Below are positions 1 through 7,718 of a stretch of DNA of 64,000 bases, piece by piece. Below the pieces are notes generated by a model that was given only the letters and a program-made list of their open reading frames with translations, ran no database searches and had not been told where the DNA came from. This DNA is from Paenibacillus sp. S150. GTDB taxonomy: Bacteria; Bacillota; Bacilli; Paenibacillales; Paenibacillaceae. The position numbers and the translations under genes were made by a program. How positions within the stretch are numbered: the stretch's first letter is position 1; each line of letters begins with the position of its first letter. The stretch lies in contig NZ_JACBYI010000038.1 of assembly GCF_019352175.1 (NCBI RefSeq), forward strand, positions 1 through 64,000, written 5' to 3'.

Positions 1-539
1 TGGAAACGGATGGAATCTCGTGTGGCCCAGTTAGAATGAGCCCCCTGGAATTTAACATGGAAATCCGAAGCCCGGTCCTCCTGGGGTAGGGGGAAGTGTG
101 TCTTTTTCTCCACTTCGTCCATATTTCCTATGGATAGTCTTCCTTTTTATGTTATCTTTCGTGAGAGGTAGTTTCAGGTAGGCCTTGTAGCTATGGGCCC
201 AGTATCCGAATGCGGTGAATTAGTTATCCTTTTTACCACTAAAATGGCTGCCCCTTTGGATGAGAAAGGTTCAAGTACATCGTAATGCAGGCGTATTCCT
301 CTGCAAGGGAGAGAACCGGAACGATTAGGTATCTTTTTCCCGCTAACCCTTGCGAAAAAGCGGCCGGGGGAATATGAAGTGACCTTTTCCACTTGGCTCC
401 CCGCCTGGCTTCAGCAGCCAGCCTTACACCTGAAATGCAAACAGCTGCGCTGCCCGGTCAAGGACGGCGCAGCCGTTTCTGCTTGTACAGGAGCTACATG
501 CTCCATCGCAAGTCTCTGCCTGCTCTTTTTTATACCGGA
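1..539. repeat. Gene-free region with family B and partial family A repeats
   Basis: No convincing gene lies here; the reading frames overlap repeats. Positions about 218-412 are a copy of dispersed repeat family B, sharing the TTAGTTATCCTTTTTACCAC and GGCTGCCC blocks with 7349-7484 and the CGCTAACCCTTGCGAAAAAG block with 40268-40475 and 59563-59760. About 60-118 looks like a diverged right end of the same family (a gggggaag run followed by a pyrimidine-rich ccactt end). Positions 454-487 carry only the right half of family A (ggacggcg, then agccgtttctgcttg). A short hairpin GGAGC-tacat-GCTCC at 491-505 lies just beyond the gerKB stop on the minus strand and could help end that operon, but it has no clear T-run. 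Confidence 0.6.
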
Positions 540-1640
540 TTAAGGCTTTTTGGCCCGGAGCAGCCTGGTCCGGAGCAGGGCGATCAGATACAGGAGGAAG
601 GGAAACAGCAGCAAATAGAGAGAGGAGAAATTCCCCCATACTTGTTGAATGATCTGGTTGATATATACAGTATTGATGTATGTATTCCAAGCAATGATGA
701 TGAACAGCACGGCCAAGGGATATATCAGGTGGTTTTGCGCTTTCAGGGCAAATACGCTGCGCAGACCTTGCAGCATTGAGAGGAACAGCAGTGAAATTTT
801 GATGAAAAAGGTCAGTACCCAGATCGTAATCATCATGCCCTCCACGCGCTGGAGAAAGTTGCCGATGTTGATCGTTTTGGCCAATGCAAATGCAGGGAAG
901 GTGCTGTTCTCGGTCTGTTCAATGCCCAGGACCAGCAGGCTTAGCAATACAATAATGCTTAACGTCATTCCCCCCGTAAAGGTCCCCCAGAGATAAGCCT
1001 TTTCAGCGCTCTTTTTCAGCTTGACCAGCGGTAAAAATGCCATCAGTACTATCATTTCCTGAAACATGGCCGACTGGAATCCGGCACTCATCACCGGGGC
1101 CCACCCGTCCTCCAGCATAGGCTTGATATGGTTCCAATCGATTTGGGGAAACAGGGCCAGAACAAGTATCGAGAGCAGAAAGATCACCCAGGGAAACATT
1201 AGCTCGCCGACTCTTCCCAGAACCACAATTCCCATGCGGGCGCTGAAGATGGCGCTGATCAAAAAAACAATCTGTACCGCTTCGATCGGTGTCTCCGGCA
1301 TAAATTCACTGGATATAAAAAAGCCGAGGTTGCCCAGCAGCGTCCCGGTGAGGATTAGAAAGTAAAAGAGATAGAACAGGGTAAATGCTTTGCCCAGCCA
1401 CCTGCCCAGGACGGCCTCCAGAATCTCAAACAGCGACTTGCCCGGATACAGCCGGGACAGGGCAATGTACAGCAGGACCATGATGAGGTTGAGCAGCACA
1501 CTGCACAGGGAAGCAAGCCAGGCATCTTCTCTGGCACCATGCGCCATTCCGCTCGGTGTGACGAGAATGGAGGTTCCGACGTTCAGGCCGAAGGTCAGTA
1601 TAAAAAATTGCAAGGCTGATAGCTGCGGCTGCTTCATCAT
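540..1640 (-). CDS. gerKB: Spore germination protein, GerKB/GerAB family permease
   Basis: A 366-residue multi-pass membrane protein of the GerAB/GerKB family (amino acid-polyamine transporter fold), the ligand-binding subunit of a germinant receptor in the spore inner membrane. The sequence has about ten hydrophobic segments, the family-typical opening QLSALQFFILTFGLNVGTS, and an interior stretch rich in FLLSI/FPWVIF helices. The ATG at 1640 is preferred because GGGGGAAG stands about 6 bases upstream; the reading frame extends to 1778, but that extension overlaps the upstream gene and is not hydrophobic. It is the last gene of a minus-strand operon gerKA-gerKC-small protein-gerKB, the A-C-B order of Bacillus gerK. 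The germinant cannot be read from sequence. The family call is firm; the gerK rather than gerA label rests on gene order only. Confidence 0.9.
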   Translation of the reverse strand: MMKQPQLSALQFFILTFGLNVGTSILVTPSGMAHGAREDAWLASLCSVLLNLIMVLLYIALSRLYPGKSLFEILEAVLGRWLGKAFTLFYLFYFLILTGTLLGNLGFFISSEFMPETPIEAVQIVFLISAIFSARMGIVVLGRVGELMFPWVIFLLSILVLALFPQIDWNHIKPMLEDGWAPVMSAGFQSAMFQEMIVLMAFLPLVKLKKSAEKAYLWGTFTGGMTLSIIVLLSLLVLGIEQTENSTFPAFALAKTINIGNFLQRVEGMMITIWVLTFFIKISLLFLSMLQGLRSVFALKAQNHLIYPLAVLFIIIAWNTYINTVYINQIIQQVWGNFSSLYLLLFPFLLYLIALLRTRLLRAKKP

Positions 1641-1662
1641 GAGAATCTTCCCCCCTGTCTTA

Positions 1663-1881
1663 TTAAGCTGCCAGTCCGGTGAGCTGCATGAAGCCGCGGA
1701 TCCAATCCAGCGGTCTAATCTGGGTAAGGCCGGCCATATCGGCAACCGTTGCGGCTGCAGCAATTCCCCAGAAACCATAAAATACGGCCATATCCCGGGG
1801 AGAATGGAGCCTGGCCAGCTGCCGCGTCTCGATTACGGCCACCAGCAGCAGAATCATAAGCAATAAAATGCTCCAGCTCAT
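1663..1881 (-). CDS. Small two-helix membrane protein of the germination operon (D-subunit-like)
   Basis: A 72-residue protein with two hydrophobic segments (about residues 4-18 and 33-52) and little else. Its ATG overlaps the gerKC stop by four bases (ATGA) and its stop lies 22 bases before the gerKB start, so it is translationally embedded in the operon. Some Bacillus germinant receptor operons carry a small two-transmembrane D subunit of similar length that modulates receptor function. Position, size and topology fit that class, but I cannot show homology, so the assignment is inference. Its exact fit in the operon makes it unlikely to be a chance frame. Confidence 0.7.
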   Translation of the reverse strand: MSWSILLLMILLLVAVIETRQLARLHSPRDMAVFYGFWGIAAAATVADMAGLTQIRPLDWIRGFMQLTGLAA

Positions 1882-3089
1882 TTCAGTTCCACCTCTTTCC
1901 GCTGCGATTGAATGACGGAGCCAATCTGCTGGATGGCGACACTGGAGTTCACGCTGACCTTGACCGTTTGGAAGGTTTCATCCCAATGCTTCCGATAGCC
2001 CTTCCAAAGCTTGGGATATTTGCGGTGCAGCTCTTCCCCGAAGCCGTAGATGTCCGAGCCATACTTTTCCTGCACCTTCTTGATGTTATTGGTCATGCCT
2101 AGATCTGTCTTGCTTTTGATCAGGCTTCGGAGGATCTCAATACTGGCAGGCTTGCGGAGATCAATTTTGCTTTCCACTGACGTGAGATTAGCCTCCAGAT
2201 TCAAGTTCACTGTGAATTCAGGCTCGTTTTCGCCATTCAGATTGACGTCAATGCTGCTGTCTGCCCGGGTGATTGTAAATCCGGCGGTGCCGCCTTCCGG
2301 ACAACTGACATTGCCGACAGTAGAATCCACCTTATTCAGCACATAGTTGAGGGTTTTACTTGAGGATTCCCCCAGCCATCCCACGAGCTTGTCCTTTTTG
2401 AAAACAGCGATTCCCGCATGCTGAATCAAGGCTTTCGGCGTAATGCTCTGGACGTTCTTGGCGGACTCGCTTTGGGAGGGAACGCCTTTCAGCTGCACGC
2501 CGGACATGACCGGATTGGAGCCGCCGCGCTCAAGCTCGACAACGAATTCCTGAAGGGTGACTTTTCCGGTAGCCGCCCAATTTTTATGAGAGACAAGAAT
2601 GGAAGAAAAAAGGGAATTGGCAGGAATATGCTCAAAGGGTGTAATGACATCGAGAATTTTCGAGGCTTCGGAATTTTTGGCCACCAGCATATAGAAATCG
2701 GTGCGCAGCTGATGATTGCGGTTTAAATAATCAAGCGCATCGCTAATTCCCGCCCTCGCAAGATCTTCCCCGAATACAAGCACCCGCACATGGGACAAAT
2801 AGAGGATACGCGGGGTAGTGCTGAGCATACGCTGGAGCGCATCGGGAACGGTTTTGCCTGTCGCTTTGTAGCTGATGACCGGCAGGCTTCCGCCTGAGCC
2901 TGACAGAAGAGGACTGCCGGTCTCGCCGGAATTCAGGACCTGTACGGTTACCGCATACCCTTCCGGGTCCAGGTCAATTCCCATTGCCATAACGACAGCA
3001 AGCTCGTTCAGCTCTTTTCTGCTCCAGCATCCCGTAAGCGTCACCAGGCTTATCATCAGGAGCAACAATAGAATGTTTCTTCCCCGCAT
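1878..3089 (-). CDS. gerKC: Spore germination lipoprotein, GerKC/GerAC family
   Basis: A 403-residue Ger(x)C lipoprotein, the C subunit of a germinant receptor on the outer face of the spore inner membrane. It starts with a short charged N-region and hydrophobic core, then the lipobox LTGC, so Cys21 is the expected lipidated residue, followed by WSRKELNELAVVMAMGIDLD, typical of the family. The length matches the family (about 370-410). The start has AGAGGAGAG about 8 bases upstream. It follows gerKA after a 47-base gap and overlaps the next small gene by ATGA. No damage is visible. Confidence 0.93.
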   Translation of the reverse strand: MRGRNILLLLLMISLVTLTGCWSRKELNELAVVMAMGIDLDPEGYAVTVQVLNSGETGSPLLSGSGGSLPVISYKATGKTVPDALQRMLSTTPRILYLSHVRVLVFGEDLARAGISDALDYLNRNHQLRTDFYMLVAKNSEASKILDVITPFEHIPANSLFSSILVSHKNWAATGKVTLQEFVVELERGGSNPVMSGVQLKGVPSQSESAKNVQSITPKALIQHAGIAVFKKDKLVGWLGESSSKTLNYVLNKVDSTVGNVSCPEGGTAGFTITRADSSIDVNLNGENEPEFTVNLNLEANLTSVESKIDLRKPASIEILRSLIKSKTDLGMTNNIKKVQEKYGSDIYGFGEELHRKYPKLWKGYRKHWDETFQTVKVSVNSSVAIQQIGSVIQSQRKEVELK

Positions 3090-3136
3090 TGCCGGCTCTC
3101 CTCTCTATTCTTGGGAACTTGGACCGCGGCAGAACT

Positions 3137-4600
3137 TTAGTTGCGTCCGAAGTACTTCTTCATGCTGCGCCGCGACAATCTTAAGAAGGTATCCTTCTGG
3201 CTCGACCACCGCATGGGGGCGAAGGAGGTCATATAAGGGACGCCCATGGATTCCAGGCTGCACAGATGCAGGCCGAGAATAATCATAGCGATGACCATCC
3301 CGTACATGCCGAAGGAGGCGGCAATTGCCATCAGCACAAACCGCAGCATCCGAACGGAGATGCCCACATTGAACGCCGGCAGGGCAAAGTTGGCAATGGC
3401 TGTGATGGAGACGACGATTACCATTGCGGCCGACACCAGTCCAGCCTCGACGGCAGCCTGCCCAATGACCAGCGTCCCTACAATAGAAACGGATTGCCCT
3501 ATGGATTTAGGGAGCCTGATCCCGGCCTCGCGCAGAATTTCAAAGGTGACTTCCATAATGAACGCTTCGAGAAAAGCCGGGAACGGAATGCCCTCACGCT
3601 GGCCGATCAGGCTGATCAGCAGGGTAGTGGGGATCATCTCCTGCTGGAATGTGGTGATAGCGATATAGAAAGAAGGAGTAAGCAAAGCCAGTGCAAAGCA
3701 GAAGTATCTGAGCAGGCGGACCAGGCTGGCAAAATCGCTGCGCTGGTAATAATCCTCGCTGGATTGGAAAAATTGGACAAGCAGCGCCGGGACGACGAGC
3801 ACAAACGGAGTGCCTTCCACAAAAATGGCTATCCGGCCTTCCAGAAGGGCGGAGGCAATCACATCCGGCCGTTCCGTATTGTACACGGTTGGAAAAGGGC
3901 TGTAGCGGGGACTCTGGATCATCTCCTCGATGTAATTGCTCTCCAGCACACTGTCCAGCTTGGCCGCGTCCAGCCTGCGCCGAAGCTCCTCCAGCACCTG
4001 GGTATCGGCGTTTCCTTCAATATACATAATTGCCACAGGGGTTTGGGTCTGCTCTCCCAGCTTCCGCTGCTCCACACGCAGCCTGGAATTCTGGATTCTC
4101 CGCCGGACCAGGGCGGTATTCTCCCGCAAGGATTCATTGAAGCCTTCCCGCGGGCCTCTGACTACGGATTGTGAGCTGGCTTCCTCCACTCCCCGCTGCT
4201 TGAGTGTCTCTGTGCCGGCGGAGAGAGCCGCCGAGGCTCCCTGGATATAAATGATGCTGTTCCCGGACAAGATCTCCGCTTCAACCTGGGAGAAGGTCCG
4301 GGCTTCCCCCACCTTGCCAAGCGTAATGGTCCGCTCCTGCAGCAGCCGCAGGCTCTCCTCCGGCTGATCGGAGCGGAGCTGATCGAACAGAAAGAGATCT
4401 CTATGAATGGCTTCAATCAAAAATCGCGGATTTCCAAACCCCTCGATGAAGATAATGGCGGCGGAGAAGGGGCCGATTTCCAGAAACCTGAAGACCAGAT
4501 CGGTGCTTTTTCCAAAGCGGCAATTCATTTCTTCGATAAAAAGCGGCAGCGAGTCAGGCAGCTTCTCCTGAACGGCATCCGCGTTGCTCAAATCGGCCAT
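3137..4600 (-). CDS. gerKA: Spore germination protein, GerKA/GerAA family
   Basis: A 487-residue GerA-family subunit, an integral protein of the germinant receptor complex. A hydrophilic N-terminal domain of about 270 residues is followed by membrane segments in the C-terminal 200 residues (FALALLTPSFYIAITTF, SVSIVGTLVIGQAAVEAGLV, then a series of valine/isoleucine helices), the standard layout. Two in-frame ATGs lie at 4606 and 4600; AGGAGG is only 3 bases from the first but 9 from the second, so 4600 is chosen. It is the first gene of the operon, divergent from lonB across about 170 bases. Confidence 0.92.
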   Translation of the reverse strand: MADLSNADAVQEKLPDSLPLFIEEMNCRFGKSTDLVFRFLEIGPFSAAIIFIEGFGNPRFLIEAIHRDLFLFDQLRSDQPEESLRLLQERTITLGKVGEARTFSQVEAEILSGNSIIYIQGASAALSAGTETLKQRGVEEASSQSVVRGPREGFNESLRENTALVRRRIQNSRLRVEQRKLGEQTQTPVAIMYIEGNADTQVLEELRRRLDAAKLDSVLESNYIEEMIQSPRYSPFPTVYNTERPDVIASALLEGRIAIFVEGTPFVLVVPALLVQFFQSSEDYYQRSDFASLVRLLRYFCFALALLTPSFYIAITTFQQEMIPTTLLISLIGQREGIPFPAFLEAFIMEVTFEILREAGIRLPKSIGQSVSIVGTLVIGQAAVEAGLVSAAMVIVVSITAIANFALPAFNVGISVRMLRFVLMAIAASFGMYGMVIAMIILGLHLCSLESMGVPYMTSFAPMRWSSQKDTFLRLSRRSMKKYFGRN

Positions 4601-4644
4601 GTCCATTCACCTCCTGTGTGCTCAGTATCTCCGCTTAAATAGGG

Positions 4645-4673
4645 TAGTATGCAAAAATAGTGCGCGCATATCA
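4645..4673 (-). promoter_or_regulatory. Possible forespore (sigma-G-like) promoter of the ger operon
   Basis: On the minus strand CATACTA (4651 down to 4645) matches the -10 of sigma-F/sigma-G promoters. A weak TGATAT at 4673-4668, 16 bases upstream, is the best -35. The -10 sits about 45 bases before the gerKA start. Germination receptor operons are expressed in the forespore under sigma-G in Bacillus. The weak -35 keeps confidence low. Confidence 0.4.
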
Positions 4674-4684
4674 CGGTCTCCGGC

Positions 4685-4713
4685 GTTTATGAATGACCGA
4701 AAAGGCTATACTA
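4685..4713 (+). promoter_or_regulatory. Sigma-F-like promoter of lonB
   Basis: GTTTA at 4685-4689 and GGCTATACTA at 4704-4713 are separated by 14 bases and closely match the published sigma-F pattern (GYWTA, about 15 bases, GGNRANAMTW, with one mismatch in the -10). The Bacillus subtilis lonB gene is known to be transcribed in the forespore by sigma-F, so sequence and family knowledge agree. Confidence 0.6.
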
Positions 4714-4768
4714 CCTAGTAGTAGCCAAATACAGGACAGGTAGACTGAAGCGAACAGGAGGATGACCT

Positions 4769-6478
4769 ATGGAATTAAGTATATTGCTGATGATCGTGCA
4801 GCTCTTTTTTGCGCTGGTCATCGGCGTTTATTTTTGGAATCTGCTGCGGGGACAGAAGACCAATAAAACGGCGGTGGACCGGGAGTCGCGCAAGGAGCTG
4901 GACAAGCTCCGCAAAATGCGGATGATCTCACTGACCAAGCCGCTCTCGGAGAAGACGCGTCCGGCCTCCATTGGAGATATCGTCGGGCAGAAGGACGGGC
5001 TGCGCGCACTGAAGGCTGCACTGTGCAGTGCGAATCCGCAGCATGTCATTATTTACGGGCCGCCTGGAGTCGGCAAGACTGCAGCTGCGCGCGTGGTTAT
5101 GGAGGAAGCGAAGAAAAATGCGCTCTCCCCCTTCAAAAGCGATGCAAAATTTACGGAGATTGATGCCACCACCGCCCGATTTGACGAACGCGGCATTGCC
5201 GATCCGCTGATCGGCTCGGTGCATGACCCGATCTATCAGGGGGCGGGGGCAATGGGGGTGGCCGGTGTGCCGCAGCCGAAGCCGGGTGCCGTAACGAAGG
5301 CGCATGGCGGGATTCTGTTCCTTGACGAGATCGGGGAGCTCCATCCGATTCAGATGAACAAGCTGCTGAAGGTGCTGGAGGACCGGAAGGTGCTGCTGGA
5401 GAGCGCGTACTATAACTCCGAGGACAGCAACACGCCGGCGTATATCCATGATATTTTTCAAAATGGCCTGCCGGCCGATTTCCGGCTGGTGGGCGCCACC
5501 ACGCGTTCGCCGGATGAAATTTCACCCGCGCTGCGTTCCCGCTGCATGGAGATCTACTTCCGGCCGCTGCTGCCGGAGGAGATTGCCGTCATCGGGCGCG
5601 ATGCGATCCAGAAGATCGGGCTGAAGCCGAGTCCCGAAGCCGTTGAAGTGGTGCAGCAATACGCCACCAACGGGCGCGAGGCGGTCAACATGATCCAGCT
5701 CGCCGCAGGACTTGCGTTAACCGAAGGCCGGGATACCCTCAGTGCGGCGGAGATCGAGTGGGTAGCCAGCAGCAGCCAGCTGCCCATGCGGACCGAACGC
5801 AAGATTCCGTCCTCGCCGCAGATCGGTCTGGTCAATGGCCTGGCGGTGTACGGTCCGGGCATGGGCACGCTGCTGGAGATTGAGGTCTCGGCAGCGCCGG
5901 CCAAGAACGGGCAGGGAAGGCTTAACATTACCGGAGTGGTGGATGAAGAAGAGACCCGCGGCGGCTCGCGGACTATCCGGCGCAAGAGCATGGCCAAGGG
6001 CTCGGTGGAGAATGTGCTGACGGTTCTGCGGACGATGAATCTGGAGCCTGACAGCTACGATCTGCATGTGAACTTCCCCGGAGGCACACCGATTGACGGC
6101 CCGTCTGCCGGGGTGGCGATGGCCGTGGCCATTGTCTCCGCCATCCGGCGCCTGCCGGTGGACAACACTGTTGCCATTACCGGAGAGATCGGCATTCATG
6201 GCCGGGTGAAGCCGGTGGGCGGAGTGATTGCCAAGGTCGAAGCCGCATTTCAGGCGGGGGCTACCACAGTGCTGATTCCCAAGGAGAACTGGCAGTCGCT
6301 GTTCGCCGACCTGGCACCGCTGCGGGTCATTCCGATGGAGACGGTGGAGGAGGTCTTCCGCCATCTGTTCGGAACCGGAACTGCGGATGTGCGCCTGCCT
6401 GCCGTCTCCGGCGAGACCTTCTCGGCAACGCCTTCGCTGTTTAAAGCGGATGCCAGCGGGGACAGTGCAAAGGGCTGA
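4769..6478 (+). CDS. lonB: ATP-dependent protease LonB, sporulation type
   Basis: A 569-residue membrane-anchored Lon protease. One N-terminal transmembrane segment (about residues 4-25) is followed by an AAA+ module with Walker A GPPGVGKT at 97-104 and Walker B ILFLDEIGEL near 185-195. The C-terminal S16 protease domain has the serine in DGPSAGVAMA and the partner lysine in PVGGVIAKVEAA. It lacks the large N-terminal substrate domain of LonA, as expected for LonB. AGGAGG precedes the ATG by about 6 bases. In Bacillus, LonB works in the forespore. The order lonB-lonA-engB is conserved with B. subtilis. A strong terminator follows. Confidence 0.95.
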   Translation: MELSILLMIVQLFFALVIGVYFWNLLRGQKTNKTAVDRESRKELDKLRKMRMISLTKPLSEKTRPASIGDIVGQKDGLRALKAALCSANPQHVIIYGPPGVGKTAAARVVMEEAKKNALSPFKSDAKFTEIDATTARFDERGIADPLIGSVHDPIYQGAGAMGVAGVPQPKPGAVTKAHGGILFLDEIGELHPIQMNKLLKVLEDRKVLLESAYYNSEDSNTPAYIHDIFQNGLPADFRLVGATTRSPDEISPALRSRCMEIYFRPLLPEEIAVIGRDAIQKIGLKPSPEAVEVVQQYATNGREAVNMIQLAAGLALTEGRDTLSAAEIEWVASSSQLPMRTERKIPSSPQIGLVNGLAVYGPGMGTLLEIEVSAAPAKNGQGRLNITGVVDEEETRGGSRTIRRKSMAKGSVENVLTVLRTMNLEPDSYDLHVNFPGGTPIDGPSAGVAMAVAIVSAIRRLPVDNTVAITGEIGIHGRVKPVGGVIAKVEAAFQAGATTVLIPKENWQSLFADLAPLRVIPMETVEEVFRHLFGTGTADVRLPAVSGETFSATPSLFKADASGDSAKG

Positions 6479-6501
6479 TTCACCCTTATAACCCATATGT
6501 T

Positions 6502-6532
6502 AGAACGGCGGGAGACTGCCGTTCTTTTTTTA
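6502..6532 (+). terminator. Rho-independent terminator after lonB
   Basis: Perfect stem AGAACGGC (6502-6509) and GCCGTTCT (6518-6525), with an 8-base loop and a run of seven T. It starts 24 bases after the lonB stop. Confidence 0.9.
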
Positions 6533-6630
6533 AAAGATAAGACTTTTATGTTTCACGCTATACATTAGCCTTATCTTTCCCGCTGAAACGGATACCGTCC
6601 TTATAAAGACGGTATCCGTTTTCACTTGCC
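6532..6630 (+). repeat. Family A double-hairpin repeat, copy A1
   Basis: Two hairpins in tandem. The first pairs AAAAGATAAG (6532-6541) with CTTATCTTT (about 6570-6578). The second pairs AAACGGATACCGTC with GACGGTATCCGTTT (about 6586-6621). It begins at the T-run of the lonB terminator. Related copies lie at 7482-7560, 14544-14643, 39723-39823 and 40089-40188, with half copies at 454-487, 39824-39850 and 59930-59955. Confidence 0.75.
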
Positions 6631-6714
6631 GTTTAGGAAATTATGCTTCTCGCCAATTGTGGATAAGTTATGTTATGAAATTTATGAAGTTAGAGGGAAA
6701 ATTGTAATGCGGCT

Positions 6715-6815
6715 TAGCCGTGCTGAGTTTGCTGAATTGCTGGGTCGTTCTGAGTTTGTTGAATTGTGTTGAGTCTGCTGAGCCGTGCTGGGTCGTGCGG
6801 AGTCTGCGGGTTCTA
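6715..6815. repeat. Degenerate GCTGAGTTTGCTGA-type tandem repeat
   Basis: The stretch repeats variants of GCTGAGTTTGCTGAATTG and TGCTGGGTCGT about three times with point changes. Nothing in it looks coding. It lies in the 1.2-kb gap between lonB and lonA; the rest of that gap is mainly dispersed repeats, including a family B fragment at about 6905-6975. Confidence 0.55.
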
Positions 6816-7005
6816 TGTTTTGCAGGAGGAAGCGGGAATAGAGCGGTCCAGCCGAGACCGCTACCGGCGCAGGGACGTGAAGTGGAATGGAGTGAATGAA
6901 GTGGAATTCGTAAGAATTAGTGCACTTAAAATGGACGGAAAAGTCTTCGGTAAAGGAAACGTGGGAAAAAGCTGGCTCCATCTGAATTCAACCAGTAATC
7001 GTATA

Positions 7006-7118
7006 CCAATCAGGAAACCGGACTTTAGCAGCGGGATCGGAAGAACCCTCTGAACCCGCAGCGGACTTCATTCACATCGTCAGCCGCTGATTTTGGTGTT
7101 GAGCCAAAAAGGTAATTG
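7006..7118 (+). repeat. Family C dispersed repeat, copy C1
   Basis: About 113 bases that recur at 24943-25059 with some 85-90 percent identity by eye. Shared blocks are GGAAGAACCCTCTGAACCCG, ACTTCATTCACATCGTCA and CCGCTGATTTT. No open frame is conserved between the copies, so this is a non-coding repeat. Confidence 0.75.
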
Positions 7119-7348
7119 AATGTATAGGAATGGAACCGGAGAACCTGAAGAAGCTGGATGAAACGCAAGGAGTTTCATAAGGAACGGAAGCGAAGTGTAA
7201 AAAGTAACACTAATGGGCTGGAATTCTGGATTGAACGGGCTCTAGCGGGATTTTGTACACTTCATGGAGGCCTGCTCCCTCCAAATGGCTGATTTCAGCC
7301 GGATTAGTTGTACTTTTTCCCACTAGGGATGATCCAGGATCCTAATGC

Positions 7349-7484
7349 GCTACCTTAGTTATCCTTTTTACCACTAAAATGGCTGCCCTTTGGATGAATG
7401 GTTCAAGTTCATCTTAATGTAGGCATATTCCTCTGTATGGGGGCGAAACGGATCGATTAGGTATCCTTTTTTCCACTAAGCTAT
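7349..7484 (+). repeat. Family B dispersed repeat, partial copy B2
   Basis: Matches 218-350 through TTAGTTATCCTTTTTACCAC, taaaatggctgccc, tttggatga and ggttcaagt, and shares GATTAGGTATCCTTTTT with 40384-40400. It lacks the right end found in the longer copies because family A copy A2 follows directly. Confidence 0.7.
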
Positions 7485-7560
7485 AAGGCATCCTTATATT
7501 TCCCGCTGAAGCGGAAGCCGCCTATTATTGAGGGCGCGAAGCCGTTTCCGCTTGTTGAAC
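7482..7560 (+). repeat. Family A double-hairpin repeat, copy A2 (diverged)
   Basis: Keeps the signature blocks tataaggcatccttatatttcc (first hairpin, stem ATAAGGcATCCTTAT), CCCGCTGAAGCGG and GCGAAGCCGTTTCCGCTTG, but the second stem is disturbed. It abuts the partial family B copy. Confidence 0.65.
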
Positions 7561-7644
7561 ATATTCCGGGAATAAGCAGCGAATAATAAACCGGGTCTGA
7601 CGGAGCGGAGGAAAAGAACGGAAGCTGCAGCGATGTGCGATCTG

Positions 7645-7674
7645 TTGGTGTTTTGATGCCGCTTTTGTTAGAAT
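7645..7674 (+). promoter_or_regulatory. Probable sigma-A promoter of lonA
   Basis: TTGGTG at 7645-7650 and TAGAAT at 7669-7674, separated by 18 bases, with a T-G dinucleotide just upstream of the -10 hexamer. The -10 lies 45 bases before the lonA ATG. No CIRCE element or other heat-shock operator is visible. Confidence 0.5.
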
Positions 7675-7718
7675 GAAGCATATGACACTACTTGAGAACC
7701 ATGGGAGGTGCGAAAGCG

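Noticed and set aside
393..779. Plus-strand 128-codon frame over repeat and gerKB end
   Set aside because: It overlaps a repeat fragment and the antisense of gerKB and has no ribosome site.
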